A stretch of 64,000 nt of DNA from Phycisphaerales bacterium (GCA_020845755.1 JADLFE010000054.1:124001-188000), one strand, 5' to 3'; positions 43,758 through 53,554 are shown, counted from the stretch's first letter. Notes: a model not told the origin generated them from the letters alone. Made by a program: numbers and translations.

Positions 43758-45926
43758 ATGTTTCTACGCAACTGTCATGCGTTCCCGGTGTCTTTGATTC
43801 TCCATGTCGCACGGGCAGCGCGATCGTTTCGCACGGCCCTCACGCTCGCGTTGATCACGCTGTCGGCGTGGAGCACCAACACCGCAACGGCGCAAACAAA
43901 CATCGCAGGAGCCTACGTCGACGGCCAGGTCTTCCTGCGCTGGGACCTCGCGGCCGGCTTTGTCTTCACCTACGACCTGTACTCGTCGGATCTGCCGCAG
44001 ACGGACATCGCAAACATGACGCTCCTGGCTCGCATCTTCCCCGAGGAGGCCGTCGGCGAGCGCATGCAGAATCTGAAAGCAACGGCGACGCTGCGCGTTC
44101 CCAATGGGTCGGGCTATACCACGCTGACCGCAACCCAGGGGGCGATGGCGTGGACGCCGCACGAGGACGGGGCCAAGTTCTTCGCGGTCGTGGTTCACGG
44201 AAACACCGGCGTGACGACCGACAATCGCGTGTACGTGAACTATGGCTACGACCCGGTCAATGAGCCCGTACGCCCGCATCTTCAGTTCGGCGACGTGAAC
44301 GCCGCCGGCTATCCGTACGCGGCGTACATGGTCTGGGTCGACGGGCGCGAAGATCCCGAGGACGGTCGACCGGACTTCCCGGTCATGGCCAGCGCCAGCC
44401 GCGGATGCGTCCCGCACGTCTTCGCGGTGACATCACCGTTGACCGGCCTCCCTCCGGGCCCATATCCAGCGGTGTTCTGCATGCACGGCGGCGAGGGTCA
44501 GTACCAGGCGTTCATGCCCGGAATGCACGTGCGCGCCAACATGTCGCTCGAGATGACGAGCGGCATTCTTATCACGCCCGACGACAACCTGTATTGGCAG
44601 GGTGGACCCAACCGGCAGTCCAGTGTGACCTCGTGGTTCGGCTACGCGAGACATTTCGACCCGTTCTTCATCGGCGCCCGCGGTGATGTGCCCAACGACG
44701 AGATCATCACCAACTACACGAGCCGGCGTGTCTTCTGGTTCGCCGACTGGCTGACCTCCGGCGCTGGCCCGTTCAACGTCGATCCGCATCGCGTGGCGAT
44801 CATCGGGCACAGCGCGGGATCTCGTGGTGCATCGCACCTGTCGCGCCAGCAGCCCTGGAGGTTCAGCGCTGTCGTCCTCCAGTGTGCGCTCTTCAACTTC
44901 AACGACACGCCGCCGTACTACGGGCTCTGGTCGCAGAACCTGGCGACCAACGTCCTCTCGCCAGACACCGGGCTGCCACTGACCCATCAGCAGGTGCAAA
45001 CGCAGAGCGTCCGGCTCAGCCCCGAGTCCTATGTCCCGTACACACGCCTCTACTCGGGCAAACGCGACGACAATATGTCGGGCGCGTGGACGCCCATCGC
45101 CCGCGCCGGGCTCGACGCGTGCAACGATTCCGAACTCGGCCTGATCGTCAGTTGGGACGAACGCGAGCACAGCCCGGAAGAGTGGAGTCATGAAACGCCC
45201 GATCTGGGCGATGACGCCACCCACTGCGACCCGTGGCCCGACCTTGGACAGTGGATCTCGCCCGTGAAGACGGATCGCCACAGCGCGCAGTACCTCGCCG
45301 ATTGCTTCCGCAACGATGTGTCATACCCCGGCTTCTTTGATTCCGACGAAGACCTCGCCACGCCCGGTCGACAGCCCGACCCCGGCTCTGGTGATCCGTG
45401 CTCCCCCGAGGGTGCGGCCTGGGGTACCTGGGGCGGCTATCTCGATTGGACGCCCGCCTCGATCCTCGATCACGCGGACCGCTGGGAATGTACCATCTTC
45501 CTTCGCGGGAACTCCGCCGTCACTGTCGACAACGCCCCGGTGCCGGTCGTACGCGTCAGCATCGCGCCGCGCCGAACTCAAGAGTTCCATCCGAGCGCAG
45601 GACAGACAGTGTATTGGGCGCTCCGCGTACCGGAGAACGGCCCGGTGACCCAGCACGGTCAGGTCATCGCCGATTCCATCGGCGTTCCCAAGGTCTCGGC
45701 CCTCCTGATCCCGCGCGAAGACCTCGCAAAGGCACGGCTCATCCTGGGCCTCGCGCCCCAGTGCCCCGCCGATTTCAACCACGACGGCTTCGTCAACGCG
45801 CTCGACTACGATCTCTTCGCCGAACTCTTCGAGGCTGGCGATATCGGCGCCGACTTCAACCACGACGGCTTCACCAACGCGCTCGACTACGACGATTTCG
45901 CCGAACACTTCGAGGCCGGGTGCTGA
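43758..45926 (+). CDS. Secreted alpha/beta hydrolase-like protein with dockerin-type tail
   Basis: The 722-residue protein has a signal peptide, an N-terminal beta-rich region (to about 160) and an alpha/beta hydrolase-like domain with nucleophile elbow GHSAG at Ser352. HGGEGQ upstream looks like the oxyanion loop, and later Asp/His residues could complete the triad. The C-terminal DFNHDGFVNALDYD and DFNHDGFTNALDYD loops end in FEAGC. It may be a surface esterase or peptidase. The ATG at 43758 follows 112 bases of AT-richer sequence. The substrate is unknown. Confidence 0.8.
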   Translation: MFLRNCHAFPVSLILHVARAARSFRTALTLALITLSAWSTNTATAQTNIAGAYVDGQVFLRWDLAAGFVFTYDLYSSDLPQTDIANMTLLARIFPEEAVGERMQNLKATATLRVPNGSGYTTLTATQGAMAWTPHEDGAKFFAVVVHGNTGVTTDNRVYVNYGYDPVNEPVRPHLQFGDVNAAGYPYAAYMVWVDGREDPEDGRPDFPVMASASRGCVPHVFAVTSPLTGLPPGPYPAVFCMHGGEGQYQAFMPGMHVRANMSLEMTSGILITPDDNLYWQGGPNRQSSVTSWFGYARHFDPFFIGARGDVPNDEIITNYTSRRVFWFADWLTSGAGPFNVDPHRVAIIGHSAGSRGASHLSRQQPWRFSAVVLQCALFNFNDTPPYYGLWSQNLATNVLSPDTGLPLTHQQVQTQSVRLSPESYVPYTRLYSGKRDDNMSGAWTPIARAGLDACNDSELGLIVSWDEREHSPEEWSHETPDLGDDATHCDPWPDLGQWISPVKTDRHSAQYLADCFRNDVSYPGFFDSDEDLATPGRQPDPGSGDPCSPEGAAWGTWGGYLDWTPASILDHADRWECTIFLRGNSAVTVDNAPVPVVRVSIAPRRTQEFHPSAGQTVYWALRVPENGPVTQHGQVIADSIGVPKVSALLIPREDLAKARLILGLAPQCPADFNHDGFVNALDYDLFAELFEAGDIGADFNHDGFTNALDYDDFAEHFEAGC
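45762..45926 (+). repeat. 165-bp dockerin-coding direct repeat, copy 2
   Basis: This is the second copy of the tail-coding repeat, at 2.28 kb from the first and in the same orientation. Its near identity contrasts with the unrelated upstream parts of the two proteins, which suggests a recent copy or gene conversion. Confidence 0.9.
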
Positions 45927-46172
45927 CCACCACGCGTTCCGCTCCCGCGATTGCAGGATCGGCAGTTCCCGCCGCGCCGCTGCTTTCGCTCGTCATCTTC
46001 GCCGCCCACGCGATCGTGCGCTCCGCCGCCACGCGGACCTTCCACCGCCGGCAGATGATCGGCATGGCGGGTAGACGCTCATCTCGCCCGGCGTCGTCGC
46101 GCGCACGCGGACCGGCGAATGGCACAGCGTCGCGCGGCCGATCCTGGGCGAGCGCAAACGTGCGGGTCGCTC

Positions 46173-47003
46173 TCACGCCGCCTTTGTCTGATGGCGCATC
46201 CGCTCAACATACGCCACGAGTTGTTCGGTGACGAACTGCTTGTGCTCGTTGTGCAGCGAGAAATCGAACGCGACGCCCAGGTAGAGGTTCTGCGCACTGT
46301 CAATGTGCGAGTGCGCGACCTTCGCAGAGAGCGCGATCGGCGCGATCACCGTCGGGCGCAGGTCGATCCGCAGCCACAATTGCCGCGTGCGATCCACCGC
46401 CGCGGCGTCGTCCCGCTCGATCACCAGCCCCGCGCCCCCTCCCGAGATGTTTGCCAGTTTCGCCTTGAACGACGGCCCGACGTCCGGCAAAATCGACGGC
46501 GGCTCCAGGAGCACGTTGCCCCCCGCCGCCAGCGCCATCCGTGCGTGCGCCCGGCACGCGATCTCCGCCGGGATGGCGGTCAGCGGGTTCATCAGCGGCC
46601 AGCACTCGACGCTCGGGAGGTGAAGCTCCGCCGTGCTCATGCGATAGAACGAACGACGCGAACAACGCTCCACGCTCTCGGGCGCCCGCAGACGCAGCAC
46701 CGGCGTGTTGCCCACTCGCTCCGCACGGATCACCTCCGTCCGGAACATCCATCGGTTCTGCCCGATCGTCATGCCGCCCACCAGCAGCGTCCCGCCGGGC
46801 AGATCGATCGCCTTGCCCACCGCGATCGGCGCTTCAACGACAATATCTCCGGCGTTGATCTGCAGCACACGTACACGCCACACCAGGTCGGGCGCGGCCT
46901 GATCCTGCGGACGGTCCAGCGAGAGTTCCAGGCCTCCCTGGCGATCTGCTATCTGCTGCATGCACTCGCGCCAACGCTCGGTGCGGGAACGGTTTGCGGG
47001 CAT
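46173..47003 (-). CDS. YcgR-like PilZ-domain protein
   Basis: The 276-residue protein has an N-terminal beta domain (about 20-110) like the YcgR-N domain, then a C-terminal PilZ domain with RRSFYR (RxxxR), NISGGG (N/DxSxxG) and the GVAFDF strand. In flagellated bacteria YcgR binds cyclic-di-GMP and slows the motor; whether that applies here is not known. ATG 47003 is preceded by GGAGAGG. An in-frame ATG lies upstream but its extension has no coding character. No flagellar genes are in the window. Confidence 0.8.
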   Translation of the reverse strand: MPANRSRTERWRECMQQIADRQGGLELSLDRPQDQAAPDLVWRVRVLQINAGDIVVEAPIAVGKAIDLPGGTLLVGGMTIGQNRWMFRTEVIRAERVGNTPVLRLRAPESVERCSRRSFYRMSTAELHLPSVECWPLMNPLTAIPAEIACRAHARMALAAGGNVLLEPPSILPDVGPSFKAKLANISGGGAGLVIERDDAAAVDRTRQLWLRIDLRPTVIAPIALSAKVAHSHIDSAQNLYLGVAFDFSLHNEHKQFVTEQLVAYVERMRHQTKAA

Positions 47004-47212
47004 TGAACCTCTCCGGGCTCCGGATTCTCCGGACTGCCAGCCTCGATCCGCGCTACGGCCCATTGCCGCGGCACGGCCCAATTCGTCGATTCGTCCGTAG
47101 ACATCGACCCTCGCCCCCCTCGACATTCGCCCTACGCCATTCCCGGGATCACCCGCGCGCGATCATGCCGGTGCGCACGACTCGCGCGTCCGATACGGAC
47201 CACCTCTCACTG

Positions 47213-49372
47213 TTATCGCACCAGAAGCGCGCGCAGTGATCCGGCCAGGGCTTTCCCTCGCGCACTCTCCTCGGGATTGAGGCGGCGCCCCGCGAATCGT
47301 GCCTCGTAATACAACTCCCCGATCTCGCGCAGAACTCCCGGCGCCGCCGGATGCACCGCCGCCAACGACGACGCGTGCTCCAGCGGCGTCACGCCCTCCG
47401 GCTTGGGAATCCCCGCGCGTCGAAGCACGCGGATCGCGTCGTCATAGAACCTCGCTTCTCGCGGCGTGGGACGACGCACGCCACGCTTCCTTCCGATCAC
47501 CCCCACCGCAAGGCGGTACAGCACCCCGCCACCGACCACCAGCGACAGCACCCCCATCACCGGCACCCAGCGACGACTGTCCGTTTCCCCACGCGACGAC
47601 TCGCTCGCCCCGGCCCATTCCATGAACTTCTCCTGGATCTCCAGGCTCGGGTTCACGTTCATCCCAAGGAGTTTTCGCTGCGATGACTCGTCAAACGACA
47701 CAACCGACACGGCCCACGCGGCGTTGAGCGAATCGAGCCACCGGTTGAACTTGGCCGCGATCGAATCCCTCGGCCTGTGCGCGCTGGCCAGATCGGCCGG
47801 TGGCGTCGGATCCATCGTCCTCCAGTTCCAGTTATCCGTCAGCACCTCGACCCACGCGTGCGCGTGTCGCTCACGCACCGTGTACACCCCCGCGGATTCG
47901 TCGTACTCGCTGGCCAGATACCCCGCGACGACTCGCGCGTCGACGCCGACGCTCCGGCACATCGCCGCCATCGCACCCGCAAAGACCTCGCAGTGCCCCG
48001 TCTTGCGATCAAAGAGGAACGCCTCGATCGGATCGACCCCCGCCGGCGGCGCCTCGGTGTCAAGCGTGTACTGGAATCCCGTGTGCAGAAAGTTCTGGAT
48101 CGCCTCCGCGGCGCTCCTGTCAAGCACGGGCGCACGCCGCTCCGGGTCGGGCTCGATCCCCGACGCAACGAGCACCGAACGCGCGAGCACCGTCACCCTG
48201 TCCGACGGAAACGTCGCCGGCGTGCGACGCCGGTCCAGCGCCGACTCACGCGGCATGGCGGACTCCACCGATCGCACCGTGTACTCGAGTCGCCCCGTCC
48301 GCCCCTGCCGATCGTCGCGGGTAAGCACCTCGTCCCATCGCGAGAAACGCACGCTCGTCGGCTTCTCGACCTTGATCCCCACCGGGGACAACATCGCGTA
48401 CAGAGGCGTCGTGGCGCCCGCGTCACGAATCGTGACCTTCTGCACAAGCGTCCGCCGCCCCGTCCGCCAGGAGAGTCGGTCCTGCCACACGCCGGTACGG
48501 AGTTCATAGGTCGCCCCGCCCCGCCCCACGCCACGCGTCCACGCTCCACGCTCATATTGATCGAGCGCCACACCACGCAGGTACAGAACCTGGTCGGGCG
48601 AACCCAGCGGAAACCCCGTGTCGTCCTCCAGACGAACCTCCATCACCGCGATCTCGGACTCCACCGACGGGCCTGCACGCCGGAGATCAACCGTGTCCGT
48701 AAACCCCGTACGCGACGACGCCACCTCGCCGAATCGCCCGAGCGAACGCAGCCCGATCCCGCGCGGCATGATCACGAACACGATCAGGCTCACGATCAGC
48801 CCGATCGCAACGCCCAGCAACCACATGACCCCCAGGTGCCGACCCGCGCCCCCGGAGACCGCGATGGAACGCCCGATGTTCCCCCGGCCCTCGCCCTTCC
48901 GCGCCCGCTCGACCGCCGTCAGGATGTGCAGCATCGCCGCCGCGCTGGCGATCGTCGGCACCGTCATGAGCACCAGGACCGCAAGGTGCAGACGCGTGTC
49001 CGTCAGGATCGCGCCCACCACCAGGAACACCGACAGCACCACGATCTGCGCCATGTCCTTGGCCTGCTTGGTGTCCCAGATGCGGATCACCATCACCAGG
49101 ATCAGGAACTGGCAGAACGTCGACACCTCGAGTTTGGTCGCCCACACCACGTAGCCAGCCCAGAGCACCGCGCCCGCCACCGCCGCGTTCGCCAGCCACT
49201 TGCTCAGCGGACGCTTGCCCAACCTCTCCGTCAGCCACCAGCCCAAGACCGCCGGCGGGTGCGCCAGCGCCAGAACCTTCCACGTCAACTCGCTCTCCGC
49301 GACCGCGTAGCACACGATCGCGAGCATCGCGCCGATGAAGACACAGTTCTTGGCGAGACGTTCGACGTTCAC
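47213..49372 (-). CDS. TgpA-like membrane transglutaminase
   Basis: The 719-residue protein begins with about six membrane segments, followed by a periplasmic transglutaminase domain with TGHCEVFAG (Cys461), ERHAHAWVEV (His505) and NWRTMDPTPP (Asp), the Cys-His-Asp triad. A last membrane segment precedes a C-terminal cytoplasmic DUF4129-like part. TgpA of Pseudomonas is essential and acts in the periplasm. GTG 49372 is the start: it overlaps the DUF58 stop by four bases (GTGA), which marks translational coupling. In other genomes a MoxR ATPase is the third partner; it is not in this window. Confidence 0.9.
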   Translation of the reverse strand: MNVERLAKNCVFIGAMLAIVCYAVAESELTWKVLALAHPPAVLGWWLTERLGKRPLSKWLANAAVAGAVLWAGYVVWATKLEVSTFCQFLILVMVIRIWDTKQAKDMAQIVVLSVFLVVGAILTDTRLHLAVLVLMTVPTIASAAAMLHILTAVERARKGEGRGNIGRSIAVSGGAGRHLGVMWLLGVAIGLIVSLIVFVIMPRGIGLRSLGRFGEVASSRTGFTDTVDLRRAGPSVESEIAVMEVRLEDDTGFPLGSPDQVLYLRGVALDQYERGAWTRGVGRGGATYELRTGVWQDRLSWRTGRRTLVQKVTIRDAGATTPLYAMLSPVGIKVEKPTSVRFSRWDEVLTRDDRQGRTGRLEYTVRSVESAMPRESALDRRRTPATFPSDRVTVLARSVLVASGIEPDPERRAPVLDRSAAEAIQNFLHTGFQYTLDTEAPPAGVDPIEAFLFDRKTGHCEVFAGAMAAMCRSVGVDARVVAGYLASEYDESAGVYTVRERHAHAWVEVLTDNWNWRTMDPTPPADLASAHRPRDSIAAKFNRWLDSLNAAWAVSVVSFDESSQRKLLGMNVNPSLEIQEKFMEWAGASESSRGETDSRRWVPVMGVLSLVVGGGVLYRLAVGVIGRKRGVRRPTPREARFYDDAIRVLRRAGIPKPEGVTPLEHASSLAAVHPAAPGVLREIGELYYEARFAGRRLNPEESARGKALAGSLRALLVR

Positions 49373-50475
49373 GCACCGCCCTCCGCATACGGGTGCTCCG
49401 TCGCGTCGATGCCCGGGCCCGCGCCCGCCCCGGCGAACACAGAAATCACCCGGTCGCCCGGCGACACCGGGAGCGCGTGCGACGCCGCCCGCGACGGAAC
49501 GACCAACTCTGCCAGCGCATCGAGCACGAGCCCGTACGCGACCGATCCCATCGCGGGACGGATCATCACGTCCCGCCCGTCGCTCCGCGCGCCCGGCGCC
49601 CATATCCCGATCTCAACCCTCCGCTCCGACGCCAACTCGACCAATCCCGCCGCCGCGCTGATGATCCGCTCGCTCTCCTCGGGCGTCGCCCCGGGGAGCA
49701 ACAGCGACAGCCACACACGCGACGTGCGCCGCGGCATGTACACCTTCACCAGCGGCGCCTCGGCGATCGCCGACCGCTTCCACGCGATGTCCCGGGCCGC
49801 GTCGCCCTGTGAATACTCACGCAGCGAAAAATACTCCTCGCCGCCACGCACACCCGCCACCGCGTGACGCGCACTGGTCATCCCGAGACCCTCACGCAAC
49901 GCCACCTCGAACGTCTCACGCGGAATCACCAGCGGCCGCGGCCTGACCAGCACCCGAGCCGTCGTGTGAAACCGCACGCTCTTCCGCATCACGCCGAACG
50001 GGAACAAACTCCACGCCTCGAATTCGCCCAGTTCCAGCCGCCCGCGCACAAGCGCCGGGATGCGCGCCCGAACCGTCGCCGATTGCCTCGCCCCGATCGA
50101 GACTATCGTCGCGAACGCATCACCCGCGTGCGCCACCGGGCTTGCCTTCCCCGACGGACTTCCCACCTCCGTCAGATTCACGCCCACGCACGGCAAAAGC
50201 CGGTTGTGGTTGAACAGTTCGTACGACAGTTCTATGAACCCGCCCGCGACCGCCCGCGCATCAGCCCGACGCTGCGCACGCACGCCCATCAAAGACGCCC
50301 CGCTGATCACGCCCGACACCAACAGCCCCGACACCGCCAGACCGAACGCCCAGAACAGCAGGTTGTTCTGCCCGTTGATCGCGCCGATCGCCAGGAGCAG
50401 CGACGTGAGAACGTACAACGCCCCCGTCAGCGTCGGGCGGTACGAGCGGCGGATTGGCCTCGCGGGTGTGTCCAT
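49369..50475 (-). CDS. DUF58-domain membrane protein
   Basis: The 368-residue protein has two N-terminal membrane segments (LTGALYVLTSLLLAIGAINGQ, FGLAVSGLLVSGVISGAS) and a DUF58 domain with VRGGEEYFSLREYSQGDAARDIAWKRSA, its core (G.EF..LR.Y..GD..R.I.W). The family works with MoxR ATPases and TgpA transglutaminases. The gene comes directly before tgpA, as in many bacteria. ATG 50475 puts the first membrane segment near residue 17. The target of the pair is unknown. Confidence 0.88.
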   Translation of the reverse strand: MDTPARPIRRSYRPTLTGALYVLTSLLLAIGAINGQNNLLFWAFGLAVSGLLVSGVISGASLMGVRAQRRADARAVAGGFIELSYELFNHNRLLPCVGVNLTEVGSPSGKASPVAHAGDAFATIVSIGARQSATVRARIPALVRGRLELGEFEAWSLFPFGVMRKSVRFHTTARVLVRPRPLVIPRETFEVALREGLGMTSARHAVAGVRGGEEYFSLREYSQGDAARDIAWKRSAIAEAPLVKVYMPRRTSRVWLSLLLPGATPEESERIISAAAGLVELASERRVEIGIWAPGARSDGRDVMIRPAMGSVAYGLVLDALAELVVPSRAASHALPVSPGDRVISVFAGAGAGPGIDATEHPYAEGGA

Positions 50476-50620
50476 GCCGGGCGTGCGGTAAGTGACCGGA
50501 ATCAATGCTGCCTCAAGGTATCCACCTGCGCGCACGCCGCCAAACCGATCCGAGGCAATCGCCCAGTCGGTTCGCCCAAGATCGTCGAAGTTCGCTCAGC
50601 GGAGTTTCAGGGTCAGAGGT

Positions 50621-51037
50621 CTACTTGACGTTGGATTCCGCCGCCTTCGACGGCGCCGGCCCGGTCCGCTTCATCACCACCAGCACCGACCGCCCCTCGC
50701 CCGGGTAATACACATCGCCCCGCGACGGCAGCACGCCCTCGCCCTTGGCCATCACGCTCAACTTGTCGCGCACCATCTTGGGATCGGGGATGCTGATCGA
50801 CCACGAGCCATCCGCGCCGCTGGTCGCCTTGCCCAGGAGCGACCGCCCCTGACCAAGCCGGACCTCAACGTCGACGCCCTCCAGCCCGTCGCCTTTCATG
50901 CGGTCTTCATCGTTGCCGATGAGCGTCACGACCGACGCGTCGCCCGCGATCACCTTGCCGCTTAGCGAACTGGACTTGCACCCGCCCAGGAACAACGCCG
51001 ACACGCACGCCAAAGCCAATCCGATTGCGATCTTCAT
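50621..51037 (-). CDS. Small lipoprotein with a carboxypeptidase-regulatory-like fold
   Basis: The 138-residue protein has a signal peptide with lipobox LGGC. The mature domain is a single beta sandwich with SLSGKVIAGDASVV, EGVDVEVRLGQGRSLLG and TSGADGSWSISIP, the pattern of carboxypeptidase-regulatory/CarboxypepD_reg-like modules. It has no catalytic signature. It is probably an envelope protein of structural or binding role. It is upstream of the DUF58-tgpA pair on the same strand after a 145-base gap. Confidence 0.7.
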   Translation of the reverse strand: MKIAIGLALACVSALFLGGCKSSSLSGKVIAGDASVVTLIGNDEDRMKGDGLEGVDVEVRLGQGRSLLGKATSGADGSWSISIPDPKMVRDKLSVMAKGEGVLPSRGDVYYPGEGRSVLVVMKRTGPAPSKAAESNVK

Positions 51038-51186
51038 GACTCAAGCGTCGGCACAATCAGCCCTCGGCCTTGAGTCAGATCACCCGCGGGCTCGCTCTTC
51101 CATGACTTCACCACGCCGCGAGAAGTCCTTGCACTGACGAGCACGCGTCACTCGCACAGGTTTGTTCTTCCTGCCTCGCTGCCACC

Positions 51187-52053
51187 CTAAGTAGGCAACT
51201 TCAACTCCGCCAGCGTCGGCAGGTCCTTCAGGCTCGCCAGACCAAACGCGTCGAGGAATTGCCTGGTCGTGCCGTACAGCAGCGGACGACCGAGTTCCTC
51301 CGCACGCCCGGTGATCGCCACAAGCCGCTTGTCGATCAGCGACCGCAGCACCTCGCCGCACGCCACGCCGCGGATCGATTCCAACTCCGCGCGCGTGATC
51401 GGCTGCTTGTACGCGATGATCGCCAGCGTCTCCAGCGCCGCCCGCGAGAGCCCCGCCGCCTCGCGCGCCTTGTGGAACGCCGCGATCGCGCCGGCAAACT
51501 TCGGGAGCGTCATCACCCGCCACCCGCCCGCAAGCGCTTCGATCCGGAACGAACGCCCCGTCGCGTCATACGCCTCGTTCAAGGCCGCGATCGCGCCCTC
51601 GACCGCCTCGATCGCGCTCGTCGGCACGATCGGCTCGGCGTTCTCATCCTCGGTATTCCGGGCCGACAAGCCCGCCGCATGTGCGAGCGCTCCGGTCGCC
51701 ACAGGCCGCGGCGTGCTCAGCAGCACCGCCTCCACCACCGGCGACAACTCCCCCACCGGCGGGATCGGGATCTCGACCACCACGCCCCGGCGACGCGCCC
51801 TCTTGACCGGTGCCGCGGGAACGTGCGCCACGCTCTCCCTGCCAGGCTCCCCACCCGCCGAAGCACCGCCAGACGCGTCCCCAGATGCTACCGTCGCTAC
51901 CGCCATCTCCCCGGACCCGGCCTCCGCGGCTGAATCCCCTCGCGCCACGTTGACATCGCTCGGAACGCCGACCGAATCATCCGCCGGCGCACCGCCGTTG
52001 TGCTCGGCCGCGACCTCGCCGTCCTGTGGCATCATCTCGGAAACCTCGTCCAT
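51187..52053 (-). CDS. scpB: Segregation and condensation protein ScpB
   Basis: ScpB pairs with ScpA and Smc in chromosome organisation. The 288-residue protein has two winged-helix domains (about 90-270) with VVEAVLLSTPRPV, GWRVMTLPKF, SRAALETLAIIAYKQPITRAEL, IRGVACGEVLRSLIDKRLV and RPLLYGTT. The first 85 residues are an Ala/Gly/Glu-rich, likely disordered extension absent from most ScpB proteins. Its partner scpA is not in the window. Confidence 0.93.
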   Translation of the reverse strand: MDEVSEMMPQDGEVAAEHNGGAPADDSVGVPSDVNVARGDSAAEAGSGEMAVATVASGDASGGASAGGEPGRESVAHVPAAPVKRARRRGVVVEIPIPPVGELSPVVEAVLLSTPRPVATGALAHAAGLSARNTEDENAEPIVPTSAIEAVEGAIAALNEAYDATGRSFRIEALAGGWRVMTLPKFAGAIAAFHKAREAAGLSRAALETLAIIAYKQPITRAELESIRGVACGEVLRSLIDKRLVAITGRAEELGRPLLYGTTRQFLDAFGLASLKDLPTLAELKLPT

Positions 52054-52174
52054 GATGCCGCAATGCTACCCGACCACCGCCCAGCCCGCCTCACGATTGA
52101 TGGGATTTCACAGAGGCTCTGGGACACCAGCGGCCCACCGCAAGAGCCCGTCACCTGCAAACTCCGTGACTCGC

Positions 52175-52549
52175 TCACGCACCTTTCCCGATCGTGTGCT
52201 GTGCCATCGCCGTACGCAGCAGGTTCATCAGGTCACGCTTGAGTTCATCGGTGAGTTCGACGAACTCCAGGCCCAGGCACTTCCGCCCGCCATCATCGCG
52301 GCACCACACCACCCTCGCCTTCACCTTCATCTCATCCTCCCCCGTCGACAGCACGCCCTCCAGCACCTCGCCGGCCTCGGCCCCGTCGCCCCTCACGCTC
52401 ACCCGCGCCCCGCTCGCTGACAAATCCACGACGAACCCACTCCGCTTGCCGGCCTGAAACGACACGCCGTCGCACAACACACGTCCGTGACGCCGCCTGC
52501 TCGCGCCCGCCGCCTCGTACTCGCCCGGATTTGTTAGCCGAACTGCCAT
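52175..52549 (-). CDS. Single-domain PilZ protein
   Basis: This 124-residue protein is mostly one PilZ domain with RRRHGR (RxxxR), DLSASG (DxSxxG) and CLGLEFVEL as the terminal strand. It probably binds cyclic-di-GMP and acts through a partner. ATG 52549 follows GAGG; a longer GTG start at 52594 is possible. It is the third PilZ protein in 64 kb, after 172-1344 and 46173-47003. Confidence 0.85.
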   Translation of the reverse strand: MAVRLTNPGEYEAAGASRRRHGRVLCDGVSFQAGKRSGFVVDLSASGARVSVRGDGAEAGEVLEGVLSTGEDEMKVKARVVWCRDDGGRKCLGLEFVELTDELKRDLMNLLRTAMAQHTIGKGA

Positions 52550-52699
52550 GGACCTCAACATCGGTCGGTCCGGTTTGTCGCCTTGGGCACTCACCCCAAG
52601 TTCTCACGCACGCCTGTGTTGTTTGTTCTTTGATCGGTATTCCGGACCGGGTGTTACTGGTAGCATCGCCGTCTGGCTCGTTGCAACCGAGGCTGACGT

Positions 52700-53554
52700 A
52701 TGCGCCGCACGACCGGTCCAACTCCATCACGCCGCGGCTTCACGCTCATCGAACTGCTCGTCGTCATCGCCGTCATCGCGCTCCTCATCGCGATCCTGCT
52801 CCCCGCGCTCGCGCACGCTCGCCGCTCGGCCCGCCTCACCAAGTGCGTCGTCAATCTCCACTCGCAGGGACAGACACTCCTCACCTACGCCAACGACTTC
52901 CACGAGGCCATGCCCCCCAAGGCCACCATGTGGAACAGGAAAGAAGAGGACGACCAGTTCGAGATGACCATGTGGCCCCTCGCCCGCTTCCTCTCCCTCT
53001 ACGAGGGCAAGCCCTTCCCGCGCGACGGCGAATTCTTCCCGCCCACCGCCGCGTGGCGCTGCCCCGAGATCTCCAAGGATGGCGACGCGGAACACTTCAC
53101 CCACTTCGCCACCGTCCACTCCTGCGCGGGACGTTTCGCCTTCAACAACGTGATGCGCGACGACGAATCGGGCGACATCCAGATCAGCGCCGACTCCATC
53201 GACGGCTGGGACGCCGCCAACAACGGCTGGCGCAGGCTCAGCAACTTCACCTGGCCGACCAGGCTCATCGCGATGGGCGATGCGCTCACCTTCTACGCCG
53301 AGGTTCACCTGCACCGCCACGCGCTCGAATCCGTCGGACGCTCGTGGCAACTCGTCCCCACCGACGTCTACCAGTTGCTGGGCACGCACGGCCCCGATTG
53401 GCCGTGCGTCTTCCTCGACGGGCACGCATCAACCATGAAACTCACCGAGAGCCAGTGGCTCGACTCGACCGAATCGTTCCGCTCGCTCGACGGCAACTCA
53501 AACGACTTCTACCACGCGGAGATCGACGCGTTCCTGTGGTTCGTGCGACGCTAA
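52700..53554 (+). CDS. Prepilin-type H-X9-DG protein, second copy
   Basis: The 284-residue protein has the leader MRRTTGPTPSRRG followed by FTLIELLVVIAVIALLIAI, identical in that segment to the 25735 gene. The C-terminal GPDWPCVFLDGHA fits the H-X9-DG motif. The middle has two Cys and is lineage-specific. It is probably processed by prepilin peptidase and exported by a type II-like system. No secretion genes are adjacent. Confidence 0.85.
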   Translation: MRRTTGPTPSRRGFTLIELLVVIAVIALLIAILLPALAHARRSARLTKCVVNLHSQGQTLLTYANDFHEAMPPKATMWNRKEEDDQFEMTMWPLARFLSLYEGKPFPRDGEFFPPTAAWRCPEISKDGDAEHFTHFATVHSCAGRFAFNNVMRDDESGDIQISADSIDGWDAANNGWRRLSNFTWPTRLIAMGDALTFYAEVHLHRHALESVGRSWQLVPTDVYQLLGTHGPDWPCVFLDGHASTMKLTESQWLDSTESFRSLDGNSNDFYHAEIDAFLWFVRR

